Below, in pieces: positions 1 to 12,440 of a DNA stretch of 64,000 nt. Each line of letters begins with the position of its first letter. Positions within the stretch are counted from its first letter, which is position 1. Origin of the DNA: Trichoplax adhaerens. Its lineage: Eukaryota; Placozoa; Uniplacotomia; Trichoplacea; Trichoplacidae. Position numbers and translations under genes: made by a program. The stretch spans positions 300,288 through 364,287 of the forward strand of contig NW_002060977.1 of assembly GCF_000150275.1 (NCBI RefSeq), in the 5' to 3' direction. The notes under the pieces are model-generated. The model saw only the letters and a program-made list of their open reading frames with translations. It did not search any database and was not told the origin of the DNA.

Positions 1-120
1 TAATATTTATGTACCGTCGTTATAATTAAATACTTACAGCATAAATCACTAAAGTTATATTATGCCAGAGTAAATTATATGTTGCGCTATAGCAATATCT
101 CTTATATCGTCTCCGACATC

Positions 121-345
121 AGTACAAGCTGTTGTGGTTGTAATTTTGACTTACAACAGGTCTTAGTTGTACTAAATGATTCTATGAATGGAAATACAGC
201 AGTCTAATCATCCAGAATTAGTTCAAATCGATTAGATATCCAAGACAAGAAATACTTCTGTATTAATTTGGCTATTACGTTTAATGTTAGCTACTGCTGA
301 AGGGTATAACAGCTCAGTAGGTACATATTTCAAATTAATAGCAAG
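121..345. mobile_element. Degraded family-B solo-LTR relic
   Basis: Segments such as CTGCTGAAGGGTATAACAGC and the TCTGTATTAATTTGGCTAT stretch match the middle of the intact family-B copies at 12441 and 54412. Ends and target duplications are not recognisable. Confidence 0.45.
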
Positions 346-554
346 CTATAAAGTAGATATTGGATCGAAAAAAGAAAAGAATAATTACTTCACATTGTTT
401 ATTTGCATCAGCACAGCGGTCATAATTGCAAGCAGCTGCAACTTAGTTGCTATCAAACTTTAGGCTTTTTACTGATCTAATTTGCTTATATGAATCCTCT
501 ATCAACTGCAGCAATAACCACTCGATCAGTAATTCTACGGTTTAGACGTATCAT

Positions 555-1083
555 TGCTATCGTTCAGTACATTTGGCGTATTGTATGAGAACTAATTCAT
601 CCGTGGATGCGGTAAATTCTTAAGGTACTCCGACTAATGTACTAATTGGACTTCTTCTACACAAATAATCAATACCTGACCGATATCTGTTAGTCTTAGG
701 TTACTCATTATTTGAGACCAAGTAATGATTCAAAATGACGTTAAATATTGTTTGATCTTGCGGTCTAACTGAGACAATATAGATCACAACAGATCTCACT
801 ACTGAACGTAACTAAATCAAACGGCGCACACGATTGGGCTTAGATTTCTCAAACAATTACAATTACTTGTAATTAAAGATAGCTGGCAACTACTACCTCC
901 AACCCTGATGAGTTGACTGACTAGAGTCGAATTAGTAGAATCACTAAAACCAAAACCAACAGCTGTAATGTCGTATAAATCTTTAAATATTATGAGTAAA
1001 GACGTACAGTACTACTACGCGTTAGTGCGGTAAAACTAATTATCACAAAGCGATCCGAACTGTATTCGGTCAAAATTGTAATA
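555..1083 (-). mobile_element. Family-H solo-LTR-like element, inverted
   Basis: Reverse complement of the element at 44410-44928 over nearly its full length (about 0.53 kb), including the CGTTCAGTACATTTGGCGTA and GGACTTCTTCTAC stretches. Flanks ATCAT and AACAT are a weak 5-bp duplication (4 of 5). It lies in an intron of, or just upstream of, the visible part of gene 1. Confidence 0.7.
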
Positions 1084-1297
1084 AACATGAATAGCTATTA
1101 CTACAGCTTAACTGAAGAATTATTTTTTTGGTTATTACGTAGGCCAATTTGCTATCAGTTTTATTGATATTTTTGCTCGTTAAATCTGATGGTTGACTTT
1201 ATAATTACTCTTCCTGGTTTTAATAGTAATTTCACGCACTGACTCTACGTAATCATTGCATGTACTTACTTAAGGAAATTTATTATTCTTCAACTAG

Positions 1298-3144
1298 GTA
1301 TATAAATAATAATGGAATTAAAAATCTTGATTTTTTGAAATTTGTACCAAGCCTGGAAAAATTGTAAGTTTGCAATAAGATCTTAGATATAACTTTATTC
1401 TACACAAGCTCAGAATGATAAGATTAAATGTCTAGATAATACAAGTCAAAGAACCGTACTTTTGATTCATAATCTCACATTGATTGTAACGTTATGAAAA
1501 TAATATTACCTATATGCACTGTAGTATATTACTAATTATTTGCTATAATTAACAAAGCAATTTATTACTAACAGTAAATCGAAAATAATAGAGGTCGAGA
1601 TTACTAGACAAGAACGCCTTCTTTTTACGTTTCTAAAATTAGGTTAGCAAGATCGAACAAAATTAATACGCTTAGTCACAAAATTTTTAATCCGCTAAAG
1701 AATTTGAAGACTTTGTAAGTCTAAAATCAATCCTAATTTCAGACAAATTTTACTTTTGTTCTTAAAATTCAGTAGAGTAAGCGCTTAGATGTGCCAATGA
1801 ATTATGTAAAAGTAAATGGTAATAGGATAGATAAGATATTTTAGACTAAATACACCAATAAATTGAGTTAAACTCCGTTCGTAGAATGATTGTTCTACCA
1901 ATTATAGATGCTTATATTTCAATAACTAAATAATGAGCCTCTACTCTATTATTTGATAGTATTTTGATATTAACTTATTCGTGCTAGTTAATTTCTTAAC
2001 ACCTATAGTTCAGAAATAGATTAAAAAGTTTAATTTAATTATTTTACTCGTATAGCTATATTTATTTGCCAATCTCTAACAATTTCTACGATAATTTAAG
2101 CTAAAATCAAGCTATTTAAATTTATCATAGGGATGTCTCTTCAAATCCTATCCATCATTTAAGTTACGAAGCCTTTTCTAAACTATCAAATTTATACAAT
2201 CTGTAAGGTTTTCATGTCTTAATTGAATATACCGTATGTTAGTTTTCCTAATTATTATCATCCGGATCTACGTAGTCCATCATTCTCATACAAATTTAAT
2301 TGAACTAACTTTTATGTTTATTTTAGTTATTTAGAAAATATTAGACTACGAAGATTAGATCAAATCAATTTAACTAACTCAAGCAACTTACAGTCACTGT
2401 AGGTCGTATTTTCGTAGTAGTTATGATATTTGTTCATTATGATTAATTAATTAATGAATATTCGGTTACCTTGAAGATCTATAGCATCTACGAATTTGTA
2501 CATGTGGTAAAATACAAATATATTAATTATTACGCCGTTAACTTTTTATTCGGTAAGGATATTAAGAAACAACGAAATAACTGATCTGCAGCGTAGAAAT
2601 TTTGAAGGTTTACGGGAATTAAGACTGCTGTAAGTCCGCATAAATTCGTAAAAACGCTAATACCTGAGGTATTAATTTATGTGCTCGGCACTGATGAAAT
2701 TAGCTAAAATAAGCAAGAGATAAATATCTAACTTTTCAGTACGGTATTAAAGAGTACTAAAAAATGGCACCATAATCATAGTTTATAAATACCCGCTTGA
2801 AATACTCTAATAAAATCTAATTAGGGATTTATCGAAAAATGGAATATCATACATACCTAATGACACCTTCGTACCTCTTAAGAACTTAACCACGCTGTAA
2901 GCATTAAGCTGCTATAAAGTACTAACATTAATTAGGGAATATAAAATAATTTCACATTTATCATAATTATTATTAATAACTACAGCAAGGTGCTAAGATA
3001 GAAACTTCATGAACTTGTAATTTTATTATTTATAAACAATTTGGGAGCTTAAAGTAATTTATATCTGCGTAGGCTGTTCGACGATAACCGTTTAACAGAA
3101 TTTGATGCCAGTATCATCTGTGAAAATACTAACATAAAAGAATT
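1298..3144 (+). CDS. Gene 1 repeat exons, block 1 (7 LRR exons)
   Basis: Exons: 1298-1363, 1643-1714, 2131-2202, 2327-2398, 2558-2629, 2825-2896, 3073-3144. Lengths are 66 nt then six of 72 nt. Each has an AG acceptor and a GTAAG or GTAGG donor, and each translates to one repeat of the form NxIxxL...F..L..L..L (for example NKINTLSHKIFNPLKNLKTL from the second). They pair in order with gene 2 exons 36259, 36572, 36775, 37006, 37248, 37504 and 37674; even the 66-nt length of the first is shared. The start of 2327 is set by the homologous exon at 37006: the later AG in the same stretch would put a stop in frame. Confidence 0.88.
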
Positions 3145-6100
3145 GTAAGCAAATCATTATGTTTAGGCTTATAGGTTCTACGAATATTATCGCTTGCTAA
3201 ACCATTTTCCACCAGCAATAATATAGTAACTACTAGCATTAATGTGCTTCAATGCAGAAAACTTTTGGGTTATTAGTTTAACTGTTATTGAAAGATGCTT
3301 ATGGTAGATTGAATGTGAACGATATTAAATTCTATATTGATCGAGCACTGACAACTCTTTTAAAATGAATATTAATTCAATCACTAAAAATAATTGTTAA
3401 GAGCAAGAAACAATCCTAACTTGCAACAAAGATTGAGAGTGTTTTGAATCTTTATGACTATAAATTAGAATACCAATCAGTCGATATTTCATTTAGATAT
3501 AATTAAAATTTAGCTCAGAGACCTTAGATCTATGATGTCATACATTCATTTATAGATAAATACTAAGTTTTACAATGTTCTGTTAGTACTATTAACAAAT
3601 GTTTACGTAAATCAACTATGAATCAACTGATTTTTTGATAACGCTCAGGTTCAGTTTTACCTTAACAATTGCTAGTGGTTACTATTCCTCCTGACTATAG
3701 GAAATCGTTAGCATTTAGATTCATATTGTGGGTAGATATTAGTGAGAAAAACCTTACACTAGGCTCGTAGTGGTAGTTTTCTGTGATAATAAAACTTTTC
3801 GCCATTACAAATTTTTAACAACCACATATCTTTATTATTCAAATGCATATTGAATTCATGATAAAACGCTATATGGTAATCATTATCGCGTATTTTAATA
3901 ATTTTTTAAGCGGAAAGCAAAATAAAGCTTTCTAATTTTCATGTCAGATATGTTTGTTTAACATCAATTTTTTGTCTAAATTGTAACACATCTGACTCAT
4001 TAATACATTTTATATTTTAGAAGTTTTCAATCAAATCAGATTCATACTATGGTAGATAAAAGTTGCATTGGCGGATATAAAAGATTAAATATTATGTTAG
4101 TACTACCAATCAACCTATAAATGCAATAAATCAATCAATTAATTTATTTTATTTGGGCAATTATTTCAGCTATAAACTTGAAAATTAATCAAGTTTGTAT
4201 CTTATACGCCTAGCAATGATGGCAGTCATAGCTCATTTGCATACTGCAAGATTTTTGTTAGATTACTAACTGATCTAAAACAATTTCTAAATTCTTGTAA
4301 ATAGAAATTTCAACAATAATTCACTGGATGATCGATTCAGTAGAGCACTAAATGCCATTAAAAGTGAAGTTTTGATAAATTTATATGACCTGTAAGATAT
4401 CTCTCATACTCAGGCCTACTATTACGTTACCCATTTTAAGCAACATACACTCGAAGAATTATTGTGTATTTGCACTAGAAATATCGGTCGAAACAAGATT
4501 GCTCATTTCCCGGAAGTACTTCTTCGCGCTACTAAATCAAATTTACGTTTCATGTAAGCTTAAAGTGTAATCAGTAGTTAAAGAAATACAAGAAAGTGTG
4601 GCAACTTGAAATCTAAATAATATTTGATTTGAGATTAACTTTGGAAGTTTATTATTTGTTTCGTTTAACGTTATTTTTAGAAATATTGGCTTTAATAAGA
4701 TTGGCAGAATAGATGTTACGAAAATTATTAGTGGCTTTCAATATTTTAACTATATTGAGTGTAAGACTAATAAAAGGCGTATCTGTCGCTATTACTCCCT
4801 GTAAGTATTAGTAACTTCACAATAATTGCATTTGCTAAATTGTAATAGCGGTCTAATATACCTTTCTAGATACTTTCTGAAACATAAATCATTAAAAATA
4901 ACTTACAGTACAGTAGTCATCACTAACAGAGTAGTTAGGGTCAGAATGAGTATATAAGAACTAAGTACATTTAACTACTACATTTCAGCAACATTGCAGG
5001 AAGTAATTTAAGTTATCTAGAGTCAGGAACTTTTGCTCATATTCAAGATAGTATGGGAGCATTGTAAGTTTAATTTCCATCTGAGGTTCAATCCTGTATT
5101 TATAAGCTAATAAAGCGATACTTTGTAACGTCTACTAGGACATTGTATCTTAAATATGCGTATGTAATGTAACTTAGTATTGTGATTGTAGACTGTTAGC
5201 CATGTGTAGTATAATGTACGGTAGATATTTATCCTAAGAGATATTTGGTAGCTGTAACTATAGACTGTAGTGGTAGAGACGCTATGCTAGAGTACAGATG
5301 ACTATATACAGTAAGCTGTTGAGTTACTAATATGGCTATAGGTAAGAATAGAACTGTAAATCATATATTAGGATATGGTTAATTCATTGTACTTTGGCTG
5401 GTGTGAATAATGTCTACGTAAGTACTGTAGTCGTATCCATATTGGATTAATGATGGTCCGCAGTAGAATAGTCTTACTAAGAATAATTTAACTATGTGTA
5501 AAATAAGGTAAAAGGTTGCCATGCGGATTGTAGCTGCGAATGCTACGGAAAGTATAAAAGCATGCAACTTTAGATTATTCTGTTAGTTCGTTGTAGAAGT
5601 CTTTAGAAGTAGTATTCGGCTAGAGTAGAGCTGTGTAGTTAATCTATGTATAAGATTCAATAAAGCCCTTATTTTTCTAAAATTTGGAATTTCGTGATTG
5701 GTATATATCACAGCGTATAAATATATATCAGCAGATTCTTAAAGAGAGCTACAATGACTAATGTTTTAAAATTTTTAAAATTGAATTAATGAAATATAGG
5801 AATCTGAATGATAATAAGCTAAAAAGGCTAGATATCTCGGATTTAGTGAATATTACGAACGATATATTAAAGCATCTGTTAGTATGGATTCGAAGTTTAT
5901 GTCATTACCGATACAGTAGTAACGTCGGTGAGAATAGATAAATCGGAGAATTTCTAATACTAAATTTTGATTTTAGGCACTTAGCAAATAATTATCTAAC
6001 AACAATAACTACCAAGAATAATATACAATTGAAAGCTCTATCACATCTGTAAGAATTTTATTAATGTCTTTTAATGTCTGTGTAGATGTTCTAATTTTAA

Positions 6101-9100
6101 AAGTATACAAACTTGTATCCATTTTAATTGTATCAGAACCATTTTAATAACGATATTTTGCTTAAAATTTCGGTAAATTTCACATTCAAAATCCCTAGAA
6201 ACTTAATAAATAACAAGATAATAGATATTTGCTGGGGCAGCTCGTTGTCTACTGGTGCACCAAACGTTCAGAATTTGTAAGCTTGATTATGTACCGGTAT
6301 TTAATAGCATACTTATGGCAAATATCAGACTCGTATACCATAAGAGAAATTTAAGCAGTTGATTGCAATTTATACAACTACATGAAAGAATAGTATTACC
6401 GTTTTATAAACGAATTTATAGAATACTACTAGTTGCTGAGTTCATTAAAGTCATTAAAATTTCGTTGCTAGAGGTAAAAAAAACTCGTTAGACTTAATGA
6501 AATAAATAACTGATGCTCTATTAAACTATAGGCAAGTGGACAACAATGGTATAAAAATATTGCGATCGAACTGCTTTTTTGGCTATACTAAATTGTACAG
6601 TGTGTAAGTATCTAATTTTACCTCATGCATCCGAAACAGTGCAATTTATTGATTATACTATATCACGAATGTAAAGAATTCTACTATACAATCAATATCA
6701 TTATAATTTACGAAAGAAACCTAGTATCTTAGCAACAGATATTATTTGCAGATAATCATATTTGCTTCGATGATTGAAACGGCTTGTCACAACTTAAACT
6801 CTAAAGCAAGGAAACATGCTGTAAAACTCTATAAGTAAATACTGACTTAAATACTCTTTCACTAAACTTAAAATATACACAGCAAATACAATAAAGATAG
6901 AACATTTTATAACTATAAGACATATATACAACTTTTCATAGCACAATTCAACTCAAAATATTCCCATTTATATCGGAACCGCGTAACTTGTAAACAACAA
7001 CAGTGTTATTATTATGCCTTACCAGAAAAACATCTCGAATTGAGAAGTTTCTTATGTAGTTTCTCCATCAGTAAATATTTTTAATCTACTATTCATACTT
7101 AATTTTAATCTGAGCATGTATGCTGTCCAAATTCAACTATCATTAGCTAGAACTTTAATCATCTTACTTCTATCTACACAAAATAGCAATCAATATCAAA
7201 TTTGTAATAAACTATCATAAATATTATTCACTGTAACTTAACTAAAGCATTATTTATCTTATCTAGTGTAGTGTTCACATCTAAATACGGTATAGTCTAT
7301 TTTTAGTAAAAGTATTAGTTTTCACTAGACTGCAGCATAATTCTAAGACTATAACATAATACTAAATATCTATGATCTATATTTAACAATTTACTCCGTG
7401 GAAATATCTTGTACTCTAGCTAACTTATACCTTAGCTTTAGCTTAACACAACAGTAACCTATTTTCATGAATCATTCGCGCCTATAAATAATTTCTTTTT
7501 GCTGTACTCCAGACATTATAAAAGCTATCTTCTTTCGTCTATTTCGTTAGTTAGTTAGTTCTGGTAGTTGCACGGTAAGCTTGCACACTTTACCTATTCT
7601 TCACTACTATAGTTGTTCAACTAGTAACGTCGTTACTTGCACGATAATCTTATACGATTATTCTCTTACACTAGCTCAATAAAGGTTACTCTCCCGTTAA
7701 CTATTCTGTTGTACTTTACTGCGACTAATGTCGAACTCTCAACCTTCCGAAACATCACATCTAACACTACAAATATATGTATTTTTTAATATTTGCGAAT
7801 ATTATACTATTAAGCTATCCTAACAATAATTTAACACTGTAATACAGTTTTTAAATCTTATTCCTTCTAGATCGTTAATTAAGAATCCCTTAGTTCAAGT
7901 CAGTACAGCTTCGTTCCTTATTACACCGAAATTGAAACAAGTGTAAGTATATAAGTAGCGTCTTAAGATTAATAATGCATACTTCTTGTACAAAAATAAG
8001 GTATGCCCGTAAATTGAGACAACTGAAATTTTGCATCGTTACATTTCATGCGAAATGCTAACAGTAATCCTGAAAAATATTTATGAGCTGCTTTAAGGTC
8101 CTATTACTGAATAGCTAAGTTAATCATTTTTATATAGTTTATTCAAATCCATGTTATTCCTGTTTCTAATACAGATAGACAGGGTCCCTATCCTAATACT
8201 AAATTATAGTTTGTAATATTGAAAAACTTTATCATTGATTCTGAATTCTATCTTTCGTAATAAATTCAAAATTGTAATGTAACTTATTATTAGCTATGTA
8301 GACTGTGAGCTATGTTTAGTATAATCTACTATAGTGCGACTCTTGCTATATACAATTTAATATATAATTAATAGCTTATTGCTATAGACTGTAGCGGAAG
8401 ATGCTTTGCTAGAGTGTAGATCTTTATATACAATAGGGTGTCGAGTTACTATTAAGGTTAGAGGTAAAATAGAATTATAACTCAAATATTAGGATACGGT
8501 TAGTTCATCGTGCTGACTGGTAAAAACAATGCCTATGTAAATGCTGTAGTAATTTTCATATTGGATTAGTGATGGTCTACTGCAAAATTTAGTTAGTTAT
8601 ACTAATCATAACGTGTGTAAAATATAATAAAACGTTGCTGTAATGAATATAGATGCAAATACTACTTAAAGTATATAAGCTGGCAACCAGAGTTATTCTA
8701 GAAGTTTTTTCTACTAGCTTTTACTAGTTGTATTCAGCTAGATTAGAACTGCACAGACATTATATTTGTATAAGATCTAATAAAGTTCTAATTTTCTACA
8801 ATTTTTGGATATTTTCGATCGGTTGTATCATAATAAATTACTCACATCAACAAGTAAAATAATCAGAATAATTAATTATAGAAGTCGATACTTAATTCTA
8901 TTAATTTATTTTCATAGATTTTCTACAAGAGAATATTTATGCTGTATTGTACCTCCTACAGTTTCATACTGTACCCCTTACATTGAACAAGATGCTTTTA
9001 CGACTTGTTCAGATATCTTATCCCATCAATCTCTTCAGTTGTTTGTGTGGGTAGTTGGATCATTAGCATTAGTTGGCAACGCAATAGTTATCTATTTTCA

Positions 9101-10052
9101 AATGTTTAAAGTCAAGAAGAGTTCTGAACCTGTTCCAGCGATGCTTATTACCAATCTAGCATTTTCTGATCTAATGATGGCCGGCTATATTTTAATTATT
9201 GGCAGCGTAGATTTATTTTACCGCAATTATTACGCCGTTAACGCTGAAATCTGGTTACGCAGTTTCACATGTATCCTTGCTTGTTTTCTGTGCTGTACAG
9301 CAAGTTTAATGTCAGTATTTATGATGATTACAATCAGCATTGATAGATATATTTACATCGCATTCCCATATTCAAACAAGAATCTTTCGCCAAGCCTAAC
9401 CAAATGGATCATTACTATACTCTGGATATTTAGCATCGTATTTGTCAGTATACCAGTTGGTTATAGTATTAATGCAAATGGCGATATGAGACTATACGAA
9501 TATACGAGTATCTGCATGGCAAGCAACTATAACAATTACTATTATCGTATATGGCTCATTTCCTACGTGGTAATCACGTTAATTTGCTGGTTAATCACCT
9601 GCTTTCTTTATGTGCACATGTTTATCGCAATTTATAAAACCTCTAAAGCTGTTTCAGCAGTTTCTCATAATAATAGTAAACGAATTGCAATTAGATTATT
9701 CGCTATTGTTATCACTGATTTAATATCGTGGTTACCATATTACGTTTATATGGCTCAGATTATGGTTAAGCCAACCATTGCTGGCAGTGTTGTCTTGCAA
9801 TTTGCGATTGTATTAGCATTGCCTATTAATTCTGCAATTAATCCATATTTATACACCGTCAGCAGCCCAACATTTATAAGATCGGCTAAACATCGCATCA
9901 TAAAATGGGGTTGTGTAACAAGAATAGTTCCAAATAATACTAAAGAAATAGAAATTGGAATTAATAAAGACGAAAATATTGGATTGCGAACATTTAGCAG
10001 CAAGTCTAACGACAATATTACAGCTTCCACTAAAGATTGTTTAAGCAAGTAG
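1298..10052 (+). CDS. Gene 1: LRR-repeat GPCR (LGR/relaxin-receptor-like), 5' partial, 18 visible exons
   Basis: Spliced gene whose 5' half lies left of the window. Seventeen exons, each one leucine-rich repeat, lead into one large 7TM exon (8918-10052, stop TAG). All repeat exons start with one base completing a split codon and end with two bases of Leu/Val/Met before GT, so the frame is continuous across the series. The role is inferred from family: a cell-surface receptor whose extracellular repeats bind ligand and whose rhodopsin-class 7TM domain signals through G proteins. Visible coding sequence is about 2.4 kb. Introns hold three solo-LTR insertions (5163-5712; a nested pair at 6785-7846; 8273-8832). 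Each visible exon has a counterpart in gene 2 in the same order. A member of the LGR family is very likely; which LGR class is open because the N-terminal modules are not in view. Confidence 0.9.
4021..6603 (+). CDS. Gene 1 repeat exons, block 2 (9 LRR exons)
   Basis: Exons: 4021-4095, 4305-4391, 4479-4553, 4681-4800, 4989-5063, 5800-5877, 5977-6048, 6199-6276, 6532-6603. These vary more in length (72-120 nt) than block 1, and each non-standard length is shared or nearly shared with its gene 2 partner (38318, 38575, 38817, 38978, 39791, 40031, 40232, 40521, 41832). Donors are GTAAG except 4021 and 5800, which use GTTAGT. The exon at 6199 carries an internal IC pair in its repeat (IIDICWGSS), matching ITNICQESQ in gene 2. 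A solo LTR (5163-5712) separates 4989 from 5800. Confidence 0.87.
4681..4800 (+). CDS. Gene 1 long repeat exon with Cys-loop insert
   Basis: This 120-nt exon starts as a normal repeat (NIGFNKIGRIDVTK) but extends past the usual end by about 16 residues with two cysteines (ECKTNKRRICRYYS) before the phase-2 donor. The gene 2 partner at 38978-39100 (123 nt) has the same architecture (ACLQTPVPLICKFYS), with cysteines 8 to 9 residues apart. The conserved pair suggests a small disulphide-closed loop projecting from the solenoid; that is inference. An earlier in-exon GTAAG at 4761 is bypassed, because only the later donor keeps phase 2 and matches the paralogue. Confidence 0.85.
5163..5712 (+). mobile_element. 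Family-D solo LTR in gene 1 intron
   Basis: 550 bp, starts TGTAATGTAACTTAG and ends GGTATATATCACA, with perfect 5-bp duplication GCGTA on both sides. It contains a TATA-like AGTATAAAAGCATG and, about 100 bp later, TTCAATAAAGCCC. Other copies: 26618 (inverted), 52322, 8273. The antisense frame at 5379-5567 is part of the repeat and not a gene. Confidence 0.88.
6785..7846. mobile_element. Family-C solo-LTR-like element, split by a family-E insertion
   Basis: Starts TGTCACAACTT and matches the intact copy at 13159-13707 on both sides of the insertion at 7267-7759. After TATCTAG the family-C sequence resumes at CACTACAAATAT. The right end is diverged and no target duplication for C itself is visible. 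It lies in the gene 1 intron before the hinge exon. Confidence 0.72.
7267..7759 (+). mobile_element. Family-E solo LTR nested in family C
   Basis: 493 bp, TGTAGTGTTCAC to GAAACATCACA, with flanks TCTAG and TCTAA (4 of 5). Carries ATTATAAAAGC and later CTCAATAAAGG in the same direction. It is the reverse complement of the copy at 41261-41718. Reading across it reconstitutes family C. Confidence 0.82.
7871..7942 (+). CDS. Gene 1 last repeat/hinge exon
   Basis: A 72-nt phase 2-2 exon with CTAG acceptor and GTAAGT donor, coding NPLVQVSTASF and then LKQV. It pairs with 42495-42566 in gene 2 (NPLVQITASSFYLTPELKEM). In LGR receptors the repeat just before the 7TM exon forms the top of the hinge region, and the next exon opens with the CC-containing hinge, as here. 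The intron before it is about 1.27 kb long because of the nested LTR pair at 6785-7846. Confidence 0.87.
8273..8832 (+). mobile_element. Diverged family-D solo LTR before the gene 1 7TM exon
   Basis: Starts TGTAATGTAACTTA and ends GATCGGTTGTATCATA. It aligns to 5163-5712 with many substitutions. Its end lies about 85 nt upstream of the acceptor of the 7TM exon. Target duplication is no longer clear. Confidence 0.75.
8918..10052 (+). CDS. Gene 1 terminal exon: hinge and seven-transmembrane domain
   Basis: One exon of 377 codons from the CATAG acceptor to TAG. The exon opens with a hinge: STREYLCCIVPP (CC at residues 8-9) and further cysteines at 18 and 30. TM1 is about residues 41-61, with GN at 53-54. 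TM2 contains NLAFSD (Asp 84). A cysteine at 118 precedes TM3, which ends in SIDRYIYI (DRY at 142-144). Later come a TM5 near YRIWLISYVV, TM6 with TDLISWLPYY, and TM7 ending NPYLYT. This is the rhodopsin class with LGR-type hinge and TM6. The frame stays open 38 codons upstream, but that stretch is intron plus solo LTR without an ATG; the gene 2 partner fixes the start at 8918. The cytoplasmic tail is about 60 residues and Lys/Ser/Asn-rich. Confidence 0.95.
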
Positions 10053-10170
10053 AATCTTCATACACATGCATATTTATCACCTTCTGTAAAATGGTCTATA
10101 ATATGCATAAAATGCAAAGTAATGATGGTTACCATGTAAGCTGTACGAAATAGCCGTAATATGCAAGAAA

Positions 10171-10176
10171 AATAAA
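10171..10176 (+). other. Probable polyadenylation signal of gene 1
   Basis: AATAAA lies 119 nt after the gene 1 stop codon, in AT-rich sequence with no intervening repeat. It is the first canonical hexamer after the stop. Confidence 0.55.
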
Positions 10177-10541
10177 TAGTTAGATTTAGAAAGTAACTAA
10201 CAATAATTCAATTAGTTTTGATTTATTGACTCACTGCATGCACGCGTACGGTTTTCACTATCACCTTGTAAAACAAGCATTAATTTTAGAAGTTTTGAGT
10301 TAAAGCATCATGGTATGATATTAAGTAACCTGTAATAGGCTGAGCTCACCCACAACAGGCGTAATTTTAAATCATTTTATTGCGAAGTTTAGTCTTAACA
10401 TCGGTAGTGCAGCTAATAAGCTAAAGACTAAGATTATGGGATTGTACGGAAATAGATAAAACGTACGCTAGATTGTAAGATTGTGTAAGTGTCTAACAGT
10501 TCGTATAGAAGTAATTCTGTTAAGACGCTGACATTAGTATA
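10177..10541. other. Intergenic sequence after gene 1
   Basis: AT-rich, without a supported gene, and ending at the duplication GTATA of the next LTR. Nothing else was recognised. Confidence 0.5.
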
Positions 10542-11079
10542 TGTCACAAATTCAACTTTGTGAGCGGTCCTTAAGACTAATACGACAGTTGTTTATCTCC
10601 AACTAACTTAGGTGATCTACTGATGGTAGACTAACTACTTCCACAGTAATACAACCTTTAGATCAGCTTAGGGTTTACTTATTTTATTATAAGTAATTTA
10701 GAATAGTAAGGGATATTCAACTTATTACCGCGTAACTAGTGAAACTTCTCTACTCTTCCAACTCTTCCTACTGCTGAACTCGAGCTACACTCTCGCTTAT
10801 ATAATGCTCGATTGTAATCGAACGTAACAATAACAAAAAAAACTTCGATACCACATTACACATGATTACGACTAAGCGATTTGTATGAGATTATTCTAGT
10901 AAGTCATAGTAATCAATATTAAATATTACCGAAAATGTTAAGTCATACAATACAATACTGTTATCACAACAAGTTCATATACCAACAATAATTTATAAAC
11001 AACAATATCTTAATAAAAGGTGAGAGCCCTACTTCTAATAAATAACAAATATATGAGGACGAAATATTACTTCGTCACA
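10542..11079 (+). mobile_element. Family-I solo LTR
   Basis: 538 bp, TGTCACAAATTCAAC to TTACTTCGTCACA, with perfect duplication GTATA. Contains CTTATATAATGC and later TTAATAAAAGG. A diverged relative lies near 60229. Confidence 0.75.
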
Positions 11080-11254
11080 GTATACTATAATACTGAAACT
11101 CTGTCAGCAACAATACTTTCTTAAACTTTATAATTTTGACAATGTAGTACTGTAACAAGTTCTTAAAGGCATCTAAACAAACCATTCAATAACCTATTAC
11201 CTTCAGATTAATTTAAATAATCTGCTCTGCCTATTTATCAAAATAATTAACATG

Positions 11255-11945
11255 TGCCACAAACTTGTCTTTGTGATCGACTAAACTATTTTACTAGCTA
11301 CTTAAAGAACTCCTACTAACTAAGGAGATAAAGTAATACTATGAATTAGACCATCTACTGTCTCACAAGTACTATAAGCGGCTAGAAGTTTGTTTAGCTT
11401 TTTAAGAGTCTTTTGTAATGAAATGAAAGCTGTAGAGATCAAGCAACAAAACTTTAACAAACTTTGATTCTACTTTCGTTGCACTCCGGTCGACTTAACG
11501 AAACTTTGACACCAAATAAAATTTTGGGAAATAATCGAACAACAATTTATTTCTAAACAAAAATGGAGAGATGTATAAACCGAACAACATTACAAATACT
11601 TAACTTTAAGTATTAATAAAATGAGTGACAGACTTAAAAACTGTTAACGACCAAACAGCCTTTCAAAAAGAAGAACGTTTTAACTTACGACAATTCGACC
11701 CCGAAGCCATTCAAATTCAACAAGTTCTTCAAAAGAATCTTCTTCTACTCTCTCTCTAAATTTTCTAATTGCACTATCATTTATAGGCTTCGTAGAGCCG
11801 TCAGAGGTTTTTAAAACTAAACATTTGCTAATCAATCGCTCTTAAGATCCGTTTTAGAAAACTACTTTTCTGACATTAGTATCGCTGAGTATTGACAGTT
11901 GATGTTTTAGCATCAGGTTGTACGGTAACTGTACGATTATAGACA
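11255..11945. mobile_element. Possible LTR-like relic
   Basis: Begins TGCCACAAACTTGTCTTTG, which resembles the palindromic ends of families A and B, and may end GATTATAGACA. Flanks ACATG/ACATT agree in 4 of 5 bases. The body matches no other copy here. Confidence 0.3.
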
Positions 11946-12440
11946 ACATTACATTACTTTACCGTCATGTTATAAATCCCCTTTCTCTAAGGATAAGGTT
12001 TTGTTACTAAGTCAAATTCCTTTACAATTTGAATAGACGATCAAACGCCCTTTCTTTAGATTAGGCAATTGCTTTCGGGCTACTTCTATAGTAATCTATA
12101 TAATACTTTGTAAAATAATGAAGAAGAAAAGATGGCGACATTATGATTTGACAGGGTAAAACTTAAAGAGACTATCACTTTCTAGGTATTTTCTATAGTA
12201 AAATAATACTAGTTACATACTAAAAGCTACAAATAGCTCATATACATTTACCTTAAAGTAATGGGGCATTGTTGAAATATGCCGTTTGTACAATTTTACT
12301 TACATTAGTATTAGAATTAGAGATAAGTTTATAATATAATACGCTATAGAATCTAACATTAAACAACCTTAATTAATATAAATCAATTAACGATCAATTA
12401 AGACCTAGAGAATTAGCACCACAAAATCATCTAAGAGACC
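11946..12440. other. Intergenic, nothing recognised
   Basis: AT-rich sequence between a possible relic and the family-B LTR, with no open frame or splice-bounded repeat exon. Confidence 0.5.

Noticed and set aside
1565-1642. Extra repeat exon just before 1643 in gene 1
   Set aside because: The open stretch after an ACAG lacks the repeat pattern and has no counterpart between 36324 and 36572 in gene 2.
5379-5567. Minus-strand 62-codon frame
   Set aside because: It lies entirely within a family-D LTR that occurs four times in the window.
8805-8917. Upstream extension of the gene 1 7TM open frame
   Set aside because: It starts with TTG, runs through the end of a solo LTR and an intron, and stops matching gene 2 exactly at the CATAG acceptor at 8917.
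9755-10048. 97-codon minus-strand frame
   Set aside because: It is the antisense shadow of the gene 1 7TM exon.
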